In this document: one piece after another, positions 1 to 8,019 of the stretch
Layout of the letters: each line of letters begins with the position of its first letter
Position numbering within the stretch: position 1 is the stretch's first letter
Source: Candidatus Equadaptatus faecalis
GTDB taxonomy: Bacteria > Synergistota > Synergistia > Synergistales > Synergistaceae
Assembly (NCBI GenBank): GCA_018065065.1
Contig: JAGHTZ010000027.1
Span: forward strand, 1 to 56,322
Length of the DNA: 56,322 nt
Direction: 5' to 3'
The notes under the pieces: model-generated
What the model was told of the DNA's origin: nothing
The model's database searches: none
The model's input: only the letters and a program-made list of their open reading frames with translations
Position numbers and translations under genes: made by a program

Positions 1-115
1 TTGACGTAGTACCTACGTATACCGTTCCGTTTCTGCCGTTTGCAAGTATATAAACTGCCGGTTTCATTGTGCTTACTGCTTACTATTGACAACGCCGCTG
101 GTTCCTGCGCTGCTC

Positions 116-451
116 CTAACGGAGCCCGCAGGAAGACGGAGATTGATTGTATATGCCCTGCTCGGTAAAGGCGTAGGGCTTGTATTTTATATTGCTTCCG
201 CGTTTATCCATTTTCAAGGTCAAAAAATTTGACCTTGAAAATGTTTCAACCTCTTCCTTAGTGAGTTGGAACATAAAATCTTCTTCAAATTTCTCGATAT
301 TGTTTTTTACCTGCTGATTAAACGCCTTCGTCGTGTAACCGTAAATCGCTGCGAGGTCGCTGTCAAGCATTACACGCTGTCCGCGTATTGTGTAGATTTT
401 GTTCCTGATGTTTTCCTGCGTTACTAATGCGATTTCGTTTTTAACAGCCAT
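116..451 (-). pseudogene. ORF6N-domain protein, C-terminally truncated
   Basis: The 111-residue product carries an almost complete ORF6N domain (residues about 10-100), the DNA-binding N-terminal module of phage antirepressor-type proteins: the 'IRGQRVMLDSDLAAIYG' start, the 'FNQQVKNN' helix and the 'YAFTEQGIY' end are all visible. Family members normally continue past this point for another 60 to 200 residues; here the frame ends about ten unrelated residues after 'EQGIY', so the C-terminal part is lost. A plausible ribosome site (GGCGGTG) precedes the ATG. A 21-bp palindrome lies 68-88 bases upstream, the same arrangement as for the BRO gene next door. Whether the truncated protein is still made is unknown. 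Confidence 0.75.
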
Positions 452-496
452 GTCCGCACCGCCTTTGTATTCCGTTCCTGACCTTTTGCTGTCTAT

Positions 497-539
497 TTTA
501 CAGTAAATCTTCCTGAAAATGTCATTTTCAAAATGACAT
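497..539 (-). promoter_or_regulatory. Promoter with 21-bp palindromic operator of the ORF6N gene
   Basis: Positions 519-539 form a perfect inverted repeat, ATGTCATTTT-C-AAAATGACAT. Read leftwards, its ATGACA part can serve as a -35 box 17 bases from a weak TGTAAA -10 (a TAAAAT lies two bases further on). The same palindrome sits over the promoter of the BRO gene at 1534-1554, so one regulator probably binds both. The box assignment is inference; the palindrome is directly visible. Confidence 0.6.
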
Positions 540-584
540 CTTTTGAAAATTTGGTGCTATACCGCTCCGCCTCGGCATAAAACA

Positions 585-609
585 CGGGCTGAATTTGCCG
601 TTCAGCCCG
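585..609 (-). terminator. Terminator of the BRO-family gene
   Basis: A 9-bp stem CGGGCTGAA / TTCAGCCCG with a 7-base loop lies directly behind the BRO gene stop codon and is followed, on the minus strand, by a short T-rich stretch. Confidence 0.7.
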
Positions 610-610
610 T

Positions 611-1465
611 TTATTTTTCAGTTCTGCCAGCCGTTTCAATTACGTTTGTCAAAAGTTCTTTGAAGTTTACTGCGTTTTTGTCTGTCAGTACCGGTCTGCC
701 TGTTTCAGCTTCAAGAGCTTTTCTCGCAATTCCGGCAATTCTGCCTCCGCGTTTGGCGACTTTTGTGCTTTCTTCAAAATTTTCAGGCTTTTCCGCCGCC
801 GAGATGTCTTTTGTTGAGGTTTCAGCAAGCAGATTGAGTATCAGTTCTGTTGTTGTCATGTTGTCGCGCAAGTTTTCTTTTTTAAGTCCTTTGAAGTTCT
901 TGTACTGCCTCGTTGTCATTCCTGACCACGCTTTGCTGATTTCGTCCGTGAGTATTGCGTATTCCGCCCCTTGTTTTATGCCTCTTTCACGCCATTCCGC
1001 AGTAAGTTCGTTGCGAACGCGTATCGCAAGCACGCGCTGGTGTATCCAGTCTTCGCCGTACCCTTTTTTAAGGTATGTTTCAAGCGCTCTGTCTATTGCA
1101 ATTTCGGGGTCTATTGTTTCGTCTATTCTTTCTTTGCCTACTTGGGCAAGCCATAACTTAAACGGCTCTGCTTTTTTTGAGGGTATGGACTGAATAATAC
1201 GAAGTATACCTTCAACATTTGCAGCTTGGATTTCACGTTTCCTACCGTCCGCAGCTATCATTTTAACCGGGGTACAAATTGTACCCCACTTAAAATTTAG
1301 TTCTTCATCTCTGTTTCTCATTTTCTTTATATATTGTTTCGGATCTGCGCTTTCTGTCAGCGCACTGACTACGTCAACTACGGAGAGGTACCATTCTTCT
1401 TTGTTTTCGTCCCATGCTGTTCTGATTTTTTTGCTTTCAAAAAGCTGTACCGCGTTTTCCGCCAT
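611..1465 (-). CDS. BRO-N domain antirepressor-like protein
   Basis: A 284-residue protein whose N-terminal 110 residues match the BRO-N (phage antirepressor / virulence-associated) domain: an opening 'LFESKKIRTAWDENKEEWYLSVVDVV' type strand-helix, 'YIKKMRNRD' and a 'KMIAADGRKREIQAANVEGILRIIQSIPS' type stretch. The C-terminal part is charged and helical, with an 'RGGRIAGIARKALE' motif common in bacterial BRO proteins. The ATG has a clear AAAGGAG eight bases upstream. BRO-N proteins bind DNA and usually travel with phages; the function here is unknown. The gene shares an operator palindrome with the ORF6N gene and has its own terminator, so it is a monocistronic unit. Confidence 0.8.
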   Translation of the reverse strand: MAENAVQLFESKKIRTAWDENKEEWYLSVVDVVSALTESADPKQYIKKMRNRDEELNFKWGTICTPVKMIAADGRKREIQAANVEGILRIIQSIPSKKAEPFKLWLAQVGKERIDETIDPEIAIDRALETYLKKGYGEDWIHQRVLAIRVRNELTAEWRERGIKQGAEYAILTDEISKAWSGMTTRQYKNFKGLKKENLRDNMTTTELILNLLAETSTKDISAAEKPENFEESTKVAKRGGRIAGIARKALEAETGRPVLTDKNAVNFKELLTNVIETAGRTEK

Positions 1466-1511
1466 CGCCGTATCTCCTTTGCAGCCTTGCTGCTCCGTTT
1501 CTTTCGTTTAT

Positions 1512-1554
1512 ATTATCGCATTTCAAGCAAAAAATGTCATTTTGCAAATGACAT
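1512..1554 (-). promoter_or_regulatory. Promoter and palindromic operator of the BRO gene
   Basis: Positions 1534-1554 form ATGTCATTT-TGC-AAATGACAT, extendable to 27 bases with flanking A/T. Reading leftwards, ATGACA in the palindrome is spaced exactly 17 bases from GATAAT (1512-1517), giving a promoter whose -35 box is inside the operator. A bound repressor would block polymerase. The site matches the one at 519-539 nearly base for base. Confidence 0.65.
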
Positions 1555-1749
1555 TTTTTGAGAATTTTGTGTTTTGTACCGCGCAAATAACACACGCGGC
1601 GGCGTTTTGCCGCTGCGCGTGCGTGAGGGGGAGATGTTCAACACCATTTTTTCTCGTCTGTAAGGTTATTATACGGTCTGCCCGTTTTCGCGCCTCGGTA
1701 TTTTTGCTGATTGTTTTTTGCACATTTTGCGTATTGTTCGCAAAAAAAA

Positions 1750-1766
1750 GCCTCCCGATGGGAGGC
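1750..1766 (-). terminator. Terminator of the threonine/aspartate operon
   Basis: A perfect 7-bp stem GCCTCCC / GGGAGGC with a GAT loop is followed on the minus strand by eight T residues, 22 bases behind the asd stop codon: a textbook intrinsic terminator. Confidence 0.92.
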
Positions 1767-1788
1767 TGAAGTGTTTTGTTTTTCTTTG

Positions 1789-2787
1789 TCAGAGCAGTTC
1801 CGCGATTTGTACAGCGTTGAGCGCCGCGCCTTTGCGGAGGTTGTCGGCGACAACCCACATTGCAAGAGCGTTGTCAAGCCCAGTGTCTCTGCGGATGCGT
1901 CCGACGTAGACCGCGTCGTTTCCGGCTGCTTCGATCGGCAGCGGGTATATTGCGTTTTTGGGGTCGTCGCGGAGTATTACTCCGTCTGCGCTGCTGAGGA
2001 TTTCTTTCGCGCGGGCAGGGGTGAGTTCTTTTTCAAACTGCGCCGTTACCGCTTCGCCGTGTCCCCTGAATACGGGAACTCGTACCGTTATGCCGCTGAC
2101 GCGGAGGTTGGGCAGGTGCATGATTTTTCTTGATTCGTTTACCATTTTCCATTCTTCTTCGGATATTCCTTCGTCGTCGAAGGGTCCTATGTGCGGGAGA
2201 AGGTCAAAGGCTATCTGGTGCGCGTAGGGGCTTCCTTCGGTGCAGATTTCTTTGCCTTCCGCCCATGCTTTCGCTTCGTTTTCAAGGGCGCTGAGGCCTT
2301 TTATGCCTGTGCCTGCGACTGACTGGTAGGTGCTGACGTTGATGTATTTGAGTCCGGCTTCTTTGTGCAGCGGCCAAAGGGCAACAAGCGCCTGTATGGT
2401 TGCGCAGTTGGGGTTTGCTATAATTCCTTTTCTGCATTCTTTGATGTCTTCGGGGTTGATTTCAGGCACAACGAGAGGGCAGTCGGGGTCCATTCGCCAT
2501 GCAGAGCTGTTGTCAACGACGATTGCGCCCGATTTTGCCGCCACCGGCGCCCAGGTGCGCGAGGTTCCGCCGCCTGCTGAGAATATTGCGATGTCAACGC
2601 CTTTGAAGGAGTTTTCGCTGACGGCGTGTACGGTGATGTCTTCGCCGTTGTATTTGATTTTCGCGCCTTCCGAGCGCGGCGAAGCAAGGGGTATTATTTC
2701 GGATACAGGGAAGTTTCTCTGTTCGAGCGTTTTGAGCATTTCACGGCCGACAAGCCCTGTTGCCCCAAGTACTGCTACTTTTTTCAT
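1789..2787 (-). CDS. asd: Aspartate-semialdehyde dehydrogenase
   Basis: The 332-residue enzyme makes aspartate semialdehyde by NADPH-dependent reduction of aspartyl phosphate, the second step to threonine, methionine, lysine and diaminopimelate. The N-terminal Rossmann motif GATGLVGREM (residues 8-17), the catalytic cysteine in 'NPNCATIQ' (about 129) and 'RGHGEAV' (about 241-247) are all present, and length is normal for the family. Its ATG overlaps the lysC stop codon by one base (TAATG), so translation is probably coupled. It is the last gene of thrC-thrB-lysC-asd and is closed by a strong terminator. Confidence 0.97.
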   Translation of the reverse strand: MKKVAVLGATGLVGREMLKTLEQRNFPVSEIIPLASPRSEGAKIKYNGEDITVHAVSENSFKGVDIAIFSAGGGTSRTWAPVAAKSGAIVVDNSSAWRMDPDCPLVVPEINPEDIKECRKGIIANPNCATIQALVALWPLHKEAGLKYINVSTYQSVAGTGIKGLSALENEAKAWAEGKEICTEGSPYAHQIAFDLLPHIGPFDDEGISEEEWKMVNESRKIMHLPNLRVSGITVRVPVFRGHGEAVTAQFEKELTPARAKEILSSADGVILRDDPKNAIYPLPIEAAGNDAVYVGRIRRDTGLDNALAMWVVADNLRKGAALNAVQIAELL

Positions 2788-4019
2788 TATACTGACGCCT
2801 CCTCAATAAATGCTTTGTGCAGTGCAAGTACGGCTTCTTCCGCATGGTTGGAAGCCACTATAACGGTTATTGCCATTGATGACGACGCAATCATTTCTAT
2901 GTTGACGTTCGCTTCGGCAAGTATTTTGAACATTTTTGAAGGTACTTCGGGGTGGTTTGCAATTCCCGCGCCGATTATTGATACACGGGATATTTCGGTG
3001 TCGAAGGAAACTCCCTGCGCGTCTGTTTCGCGGCAGTATTTTCTGCAGACCTGTATTCCTTTTTCAAGGTCGGTTTTTTTGACGAGGAAGCCTATGTCAT
3101 TGACTCCTCCGCGCATGTTGTTCTGTATTATCATCATTACGCCGACGCCCTGTTCCGCAAGGCTGGTGAAGAGCCCCGCAGCCATACCCGGGGTGTCGGG
3201 AACACCGTATATAACTACTTTTGCAACTTTTGTATCGTGTACAACCGATTTTATTACAAGTCCTTCCGTTACGGGATTGTTCATTACCCATGTACCCTCC
3301 TCTTCGACAAAGCTTGATGCAACGTAGAGCGGAACTTTGTAGCGCGCCGCCATTTCAACGCTTCTCGCCTGAAGCACGCCTGCGCCTTTGACCGCAAGTT
3401 CCATGCATTCGTCAAAATCCATTTCTTTTATTTTTTTTGCCTGCGGCACTACTCTGGGGTCTGCCGTATATATGCCTTCAACGTCTTTGAGCAGCCGGCA
3501 GGAGTCCGCTTTCAGGGCTGCCGCCAGGGCAACTGCCGAGAGGTCGGAGCCTCCTCTGCCGAGGGTGATTACGTCGCCGTTGTCATTTATCGCCTGAAAT
3601 CCTGTGATGACCGCTACTGTTCCTTCGTTGAGCACTTTTTCAACAGCCAAAGGCTCTATGTCGTATATGCGTCCTTCCATGGGGAAACCTTTGGCTTTTA
3701 TTCCCGCTTGCCGCGCCGTGAAGGACTGCGCAGGTATTCCCGACTGCTGAAGCGCAAGGGAGAGGAGCGCAACGCTCTGCTGTTCGCCTGTGGCAAGCAG
3801 CTGGTCTATTTCCCTGCCGTCACGTGTCATGGAAACGTCTTCCGCAAGGGCGAGCAGGTCGTCGGTCATGCTGCCCATTGCCGAGACGACTACCGCCACA
3901 CGGTTGTTTTCATCGCGTATTTTCTTTACTATTTCCGCCACGTGTTTCATTCTTTCGGCGTCGGCAACAGAGGTGCCGCCGAATTTCAGTACGGTAAGCG
4001 GATATTTTTCCCAGCTCAT
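2787..4019 (-). CDS. lysC: Aspartate kinase
   Basis: A 410-residue aspartokinase that phosphorylates aspartate, the committed step of the aspartate family pathway. It opens with the kinase signature KFGGTS (about residues 12-17), carries 'GRGGSDLSAVA' in the amino-acid kinase fold, and ends with two ACT domains (about 265-405) of the class that binds lysine or threonine for feedback control. I start it at the ATG at 4019, which overlaps the thrB stop as ATGA; an in-frame GTG two codons upstream is less likely. It is translationally coupled to thrB and asd. Confidence 0.96.
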   Translation of the reverse strand: MSWEKYPLTVLKFGGTSVADAERMKHVAEIVKKIRDENNRVAVVVSAMGSMTDDLLALAEDVSMTRDGREIDQLLATGEQQSVALLSLALQQSGIPAQSFTARQAGIKAKGFPMEGRIYDIEPLAVEKVLNEGTVAVITGFQAINDNGDVITLGRGGSDLSAVALAAALKADSCRLLKDVEGIYTADPRVVPQAKKIKEMDFDECMELAVKGAGVLQARSVEMAARYKVPLYVASSFVEEEGTWVMNNPVTEGLVIKSVVHDTKVAKVVIYGVPDTPGMAAGLFTSLAEQGVGVMMIIQNNMRGGVNDIGFLVKKTDLEKGIQVCRKYCRETDAQGVSFDTEISRVSIIGAGIANHPEVPSKMFKILAEANVNIEMIASSSMAITVIVASNHAEEAVLALHKAFIEEASV

Positions 4020-4996
4020 TTGCACGCACCGCCTTCCTTCAATGCTTTTGCAAGCTCCGCTTCGTCAACGTGCATCGTTGCGCCCTGCGAGGTGCCGTCG
4101 AGCACGAAGAACTGCGACGCAACGCCGTATTCCATGAAGGTTTTGCACATTGTTTCCGCAACGCGCTGCGCGGCGCCGCGGACTATCGCTATGACGCTTG
4201 AGCCTGAGCCGCTTATTGCAACGCTTATGCACTCGGGAAGCGCTTTTACGCGGTCAAATATTACGTCGCCGCCGCTAAAGAGTTTTGTGCGGTAGGGCTG
4301 ATGGAGTCTGTCGTCCATTCCCCAGTGCAGATAATCCCATTTTCCGGTTGCCCACGCCGCCGTGAGGAATGCGGAGCGTCCGAGGTTGAATACCGCGTCT
4401 TCAAAGGAAACCTGTTTCGGGAGCGCCATACGCGCGTCGTGCGTGTTGACGCGTTCGTCCGGCACCGCAACGACGCACTGCACGTCTGAGGGCAGCGGCG
4501 GAAGTTTTACGTAGCGCAGCGTCTGTCCGTCCCAGCAGCTTACGACCATGCCGCCGAGATAGCAGGGCGCGGCGTTGTCAGGGTGTCCTTCGATGAGCGT
4601 CATTACGCGGAGCAGTTCGTCTTCGTCACATTCGTAGCCGGTGAGCGTTTTGGCAAAGAGTACGCCGCCGACAACCGCACCTGCGGAACTTCCAAGCCCT
4701 CTGCAAAGCGGGATTATGTTGTGGCACCACATTGTAAATCCAGGGCCTTCAACTCCCCATTCCTTGCAGGCGCGTTCGTACGCTTCTATTACAAGATTGT
4801 GCTCAGGTTCCTGAAGCTCGCGCGCGCTTTCGCCGTGCGCTTCAATGCGGTATTCGCCTTTCGGAAGAATGTCCGTAAGCCTGAATATGTTGTTCAGGGA
4901 GAGCGCCATGCCGAGGCAGTCAAAGCCTGAGCCCAGGTTTGCGCTCGTCGCAGGGGTGCGTATTACTATGAGGTCTCTGTCGCTTGCTTCGATCAA
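4016..4996 (-). CDS. thrB: Homoserine kinase
   Basis: A 326-residue GHMP-family kinase that converts homoserine to phosphohomoserine, the substrate of ThrC. The opening 'RTPATSANLGSGFDCLGMAL' is diagnostic for ThrB and the ATP loop 'RGLGSSAGAVVGG' is intact, as is the C-terminal 'SGSGSSV' glycine motif. The start is a TTG that overlaps the thrC stop as TTGA, with GGAGGTG at a good distance upstream. No homoserine dehydrogenase gene is visible in the operon, so hom must lie elsewhere. Confidence 0.95.
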   Translation of the reverse strand: MIEASDRDLIVIRTPATSANLGSGFDCLGMALSLNNIFRLTDILPKGEYRIEAHGESARELQEPEHNLVIEAYERACKEWGVEGPGFTMWCHNIIPLCRGLGSSAGAVVGGVLFAKTLTGYECDEDELLRVMTLIEGHPDNAAPCYLGGMVVSCWDGQTLRYVKLPPLPSDVQCVVAVPDERVNTHDARMALPKQVSFEDAVFNLGRSAFLTAAWATGKWDYLHWGMDDRLHQPYRTKLFSGGDVIFDRVKALPECISVAISGSGSSVIAIVRGAAQRVAETMCKTFMEYGVASQFFVLDGTSQGATMHVDEAELAKALKEGGACK

Positions 4997-6033
4997 CCTT
5001 TCATCACCTCCAGCAGTTCTTCCAGCGTGTCGCCTATTTCAACGGGGCTTCCCACCTGGGACATTGCGGTGTCAGGGTCTTTAAGCCCGTTGCCGGTGAG
5101 TACCATAACGACTTTTATGCCTTTCGGCAGTTTTCCGAGTTTTTTGAGTTTCACAAGTCCCGCGAGCGGAGCGCATGACGCAGGTTCCGCAAATATTCCG
5201 CCTTTTGAGGAAAGCAGTTTCTGCGCGGCAAGTATTTCTTCGTCCGTCACGGAATTAAATTCGCCGTCTGATTCTTCAACCGCCGCTTTTGCAAGGTGTG
5301 CGCTGACAGGGTTGCCTATGCGGATTGCGGTTGCGAGCGTTTCGGGGTTGGGACACGGTTTGCCCGTTACAAGAGGCGCCGCGCCTTCCGCCTGAAAGCC
5401 CATCATTCGCGGCAGTTTGTCTATTTTCCCGATTTCTTTGTACTGTTTGTAGCCTGCCCAGTACGCGCTGATGTTTCCTGCGTTGCCTACCGGCACCGCG
5501 TGCCAGTCGGGTGCCTGTCCGAGTACGTCACAGACTTCCCATGCGCCGCTTCTCTGTCCCCAGAGGCGGTAGGGGTTGACCGAGTTGACTATTGCAAAGC
5601 CTTCTTTTTCCGCCGCTTCGCGCGCGAGTTCAAGAGCCATGTCAAAGTTGCCTTTTACTGCTATAACTTTCGCGCCGTACATGAGTGCCTGCGCGAGCTT
5701 GCCAAGCGCAACCTTGCCTGCCGGAAGCAGTACGAAACACGGTTTGCCTACGGAAGCGGCATAGGCTGCCGCCGAGGCTGAGGTATTGCCCGTCGAAGCG
5801 CAGACAAACGCTTTTGCGCCGTCTTCAAGCGCTTTTGCAAACGCCATTACCATTCCCCTGTCTTTGAAAGAGCCTGACGGGTTGCAACCCTCGAGCTTTC
5901 CGTAAAGTTCTATTTCAAGCATTTTGCTTATGTTTTCAATATACACGAGAGGAGTGTTCCCCTCGCCGAGAGTTATACGCGGAGTTTTCTCCGTCACCGG
6001 CAAAAGTTTTCCGTAGTTTTGAATTACACCCAT
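4993..6033 (-). CDS. thrC: Threonine synthase
   Basis: A 346-residue PLP enzyme that turns phosphohomoserine into threonine. The PLP lysine lies in 'GSFKDRGM' (about residue 53), the phosphate-binding glycine loop is 'PVGNAGNISAYW' (about 177), and length fits the short form of ThrC found in Gram-positives and Synergistota. The frame is open further upstream, but the ATG at 6033 has a strong GGGAGGA seven bases before it and begins at the conserved 'YGKLLPV' segment; the longer reading runs through the T-box terminator and is not used. First gene of thrC-thrB-lysC-asd, under T-box control. Confidence 0.95.
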   Translation of the reverse strand: MGVIQNYGKLLPVTEKTPRITLGEGNTPLVYIENISKMLEIELYGKLEGCNPSGSFKDRGMVMAFAKALEDGAKAFVCASTGNTSASAAAYAASVGKPCFVLLPAGKVALGKLAQALMYGAKVIAVKGNFDMALELAREAAEKEGFAIVNSVNPYRLWGQRSGAWEVCDVLGQAPDWHAVPVGNAGNISAYWAGYKQYKEIGKIDKLPRMMGFQAEGAAPLVTGKPCPNPETLATAIRIGNPVSAHLAKAAVEESDGEFNSVTDEEILAAQKLLSSKGGIFAEPASCAPLAGLVKLKKLGKLPKGIKVVMVLTGNGLKDPDTAMSQVGSPVEIGDTLEELLEVMKG

Positions 6034-6054
6034 AATAATTCCTCCCGCTGTAAA

Positions 6055-6290
6055 ATAAAAGCCGCCTCCGCATAAAGGAGGCGGCAGAATTACCGCTGTT
6101 CCACTCCTGTTCGGCGGCTGTCCGCCCTCTTTGCGCTGTTCAGGGCGCACCCTGCCGCCTTATCCGCAAACGGCTTCGACGGCTGCTCCGAGGTGGTTTC
6201 CGCCCGTCCGGCAATCGCGCTCTTTCAGCACTTGGGGCGCGTCTCTGGAGAGCCTGCAGCGGGTTACTTTTCCTCTTCATCGCATTGCAG
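6055..6290 (-). ncRNA. T-box leader, probably threonine-specific
   Basis: Reading leftwards, the 240-base leader shows the T-box parts in order: a Stem I start with 'GATGAAGAGGAAAAGTA' (around 6283), a 'CCAGAGAC' loop, 'GCTGAAAGAGCGC', and 'GGAAACCACCTCGGAG' in which ACC (a threonine codon) sits in the specifier position. The T-box sequence AGGAGTGGAACAGCGG is at 6093-6108, followed by a terminator stem GCCGCCTCC / GGAGGCGGC (6061-6085) and a T-rich run. Uncharged tRNA-Thr would favour the antiterminator and switch on the operon. Two positions deviate from the usual AGGGTGGNACCGCG core. The specifier assignment is inference from alignment by eye. Confidence 0.85.
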
Positions 6291-6308
6291 TATTAAGTTC
6301 GTCCGTTA

Positions 6309-6336
6309 ATTTTAAACATTGGCGGGCGCTTGTCAA
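6309..6336 (-). promoter_or_regulatory. Promoter of the T-box / thr operon
   Basis: A consensus TTGACA (6331-6336 on the complementary strand) is separated by 16 bases from TAAAAT (6309-6314). Transcription would begin a few bases before the start of T-box Stem I. Confidence 0.8.
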
Positions 6337-6394
6337 GTAATTTCAGCATATTTTGCGTTTTTTTCGTTTTCCGGACAATTCTTTTCTTCCGTAT

Positions 6395-6423
6395 TTGATA
6401 TTTCAGCAGTTATCTGCTAAAAT
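6395..6423 (+). promoter_or_regulatory. Promoter of greA
   Basis: TTGATA (6395-6400) and TAAAAT (6418-6423) are separated by 17 bases, about 40 bases before the greA start. It stands back to back with the thr operon promoter. Confidence 0.7.
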
Positions 6424-6465
6424 TCTTCAGTCAGGAAGAAATTTATTTCACCGGTGGTGTTTGAC

Positions 6466-6948
6466 ATGGCAAAAGTAGAAGAACATATCAGACTGTCGCA
6501 GGAAGGCTACGACAAACTTAAAGCAGAGCTCGTCCAGCTTCGTTCCGAAGGCCGCGCACAGATAGCCGCAAAGCTTGAGGAAGCCCGCGGTTTCGGCGAC
6601 CTCAGCGAAAACGCCGAATATCATGCGGCAAAGGAAGAGCAGGAAAAAATCGAAGGAAGAATTCTGCAGCTCGAAACTCAGCTCGCAAAGGCAATCGTTA
6701 TCGACGAAAAAAACATCGACACGAGCGTAGTCAGCCTCGGAACAACGGTAACCTTTGAAGAGAAGAAGAAAAGCTTTACCTACCAGATAGTCGCTACGGA
6801 AGAGGCTGATATCCAGGCGGAACCTCCGAAGATTTCAAAAGACAGTCCGGTAGGTTTGGCGCTGCTCGGCAATGCGGTAAAAGCAGCCGTTACCGTCCGC
6901 ACCCCGAAAGGCATCAGAAAGCTTAAAATAACAAAAATAGAAAAATAA
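6466..6948 (+). CDS. greA: Transcription elongation factor GreA
   Basis: A 160-residue GreA: an N-terminal coiled-coil (residues about 8-75) with 'RSEGRAQIAAKLEEARGFGDLSENAEYHAAKEEQ' type signature, in which the acidic tip residues needed to stimulate RNA cleavage by polymerase are kept, and a C-terminal FKBP-like globular domain with 'DSPVGLALLGN'. It rescues backtracked RNA polymerase. I use the ATG at 6466; GTG codons at 6454 and 6457 are in frame but would add residues not found in the family, and the ribosome site is weak for all choices. Single gene, with its own promoter. Confidence 0.94.
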   Translation: MAKVEEHIRLSQEGYDKLKAELVQLRSEGRAQIAAKLEEARGFGDLSENAEYHAAKEEQEKIEGRILQLETQLAKAIVIDEKNIDTSVVSLGTTVTFEEKKKSFTYQIVATEEADIQAEPPKISKDSPVGLALLGNAVKAAVTVRTPKGIRKLKITKIEK

Positions 6949-7000
6949 AACGCCTCCGCGCTTTTATTTTTCGCAGCACAAATACGTTAATGTATAAAGT

Positions 7001-7028
7001 ACAAAGCAGCCAAATTTGGCTGCTTTGT
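7001..7028. terminator. Bidirectional terminator between greA and ddl
   Basis: The perfect palindrome ACAAAGCAGCCAAA / TTTGGCTGCTTTGT lies between the convergent greA and ddl genes and has T-rich tails on both strands. Confidence 0.85.
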
Positions 7029-7052
7029 GTTGTCCGACAGTACATTTCGTTG

Positions 7053-8006
7053 TTACTGATATTTTCTCTGTATTCCGAACGAAACTCTGACTATTTCGTC
7101 CAAAAATTCCGGGAAGCTTACGCCGTAGGCTTTGGCTGCTTTCGGAACAAGGCTCGTTGAGGTCATTCCGGGCGCCAGATTTGCTTCGAGCGCGTAGACC
7201 CCGCCGTCGTCCGTAATTCTGAAATCGGTGCGGCTGTACGCTCTCGCGCCGAGACTTTTGTGCGCAAGCAGCGCAGCCTGCTGAACCTTTGCCGTAAGCT
7301 CCGCGTCAAATTCCGCAGGACAGACGTACTCGGTGTTTCCGTGCGTGTATTTGTTTTTGTAATCGTAGAAGCCCTCTTTGGGCTTAATTTCTATAACCGG
7401 AAGCGCAATCAGACTACCGTCGGCTCTTTCCCAAACGGGGCAGGTCGCTTCTCTGCCCGGGATATACTGCTCAACAAGCGCTTTGTCTTCGTACACGTAG
7501 CTGTTCCATGCAAGCTCCATGCCGCGCTCAAAATCTTCACGGCTTTTCACCTGCGTCAGACCTACTGTGCTTCCGCCGCTGTTCGGTTTGATTATAAGGT
7601 GCCCGTATTTTTCAAGCATTGCAGTGTCGCGGTCGTCAAAAGCGCTGCCTTTAGGTTTCGCGTAGCCTTCGGCAATCTGTACTCCGGAAGCGTCAAAGAG
7701 GAATCTCGCAACGTCCTTGTACATACCAAACATGCAGGCTTCGGCGCCTGAACCCGTAAAAGGAATCCCGTGTGACGCAAGACACGCCTGAAGTGTCCCG
7801 TCTTCTCCCCAGTCTCCGTGAAGAGCAACAAACACTCCGTCTGCATCGTAATCCGCCCAGTTGAAAACTATTTCTTCCGGCGAACGGATATCCGCCTTTA
7901 TAACATCGTGACCAAATTCGGCAAGCGCAGATGCCACTGCCTCTCCGGAATTCAGCGATACTTCTCTTTCAGGACTGGTGCCGCCGCACGCAACTACTAT
8001 TTTCAT
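7053..8006 (-). CDS. ddl: D-alanine--D-alanine ligase
   Basis: A 317-residue ATP-grasp ligase that makes the D-Ala-D-Ala dipeptide for peptidoglycan. Visible are the N-terminal 'GGTSPEREVSLNSG' motif, the ATP-grasp lysine region 'IIKPNSGGSTVGLTQV', the arginine in 'YSRTDFRI', and the metal/product loop 'EANLAPGMTSTSL' near residue 275. A clear AAAGGGTG precedes the ATG at 8006. It follows lptD by 13 bases and closes the lptC-lptD-ddl transcription unit at a shared bidirectional terminator. Confidence 0.96.
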   Translation of the reverse strand: MKIVVACGGTSPEREVSLNSGEAVASALAEFGHDVIKADIRSPEEIVFNWADYDADGVFVALHGDWGEDGTLQACLASHGIPFTGSGAEACMFGMYKDVARFLFDASGVQIAEGYAKPKGSAFDDRDTAMLEKYGHLIIKPNSGGSTVGLTQVKSREDFERGMELAWNSYVYEDKALVEQYIPGREATCPVWERADGSLIALPVIEIKPKEGFYDYKNKYTHGNTEYVCPAEFDAELTAKVQQAALLAHKSLGARAYSRTDFRITDDGGVYALEANLAPGMTSTSLVPKAAKAYGVSFPEFLDEIVRVSFGIQRKYQ

Positions 8007-8019
8007 GTCAATTCACCCT

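Noticed and set aside
6034-6150. Longer threonine synthase start
   Set aside because: The additional 39 codons run through the T-box sequence and its terminator and lack a ribosome site.
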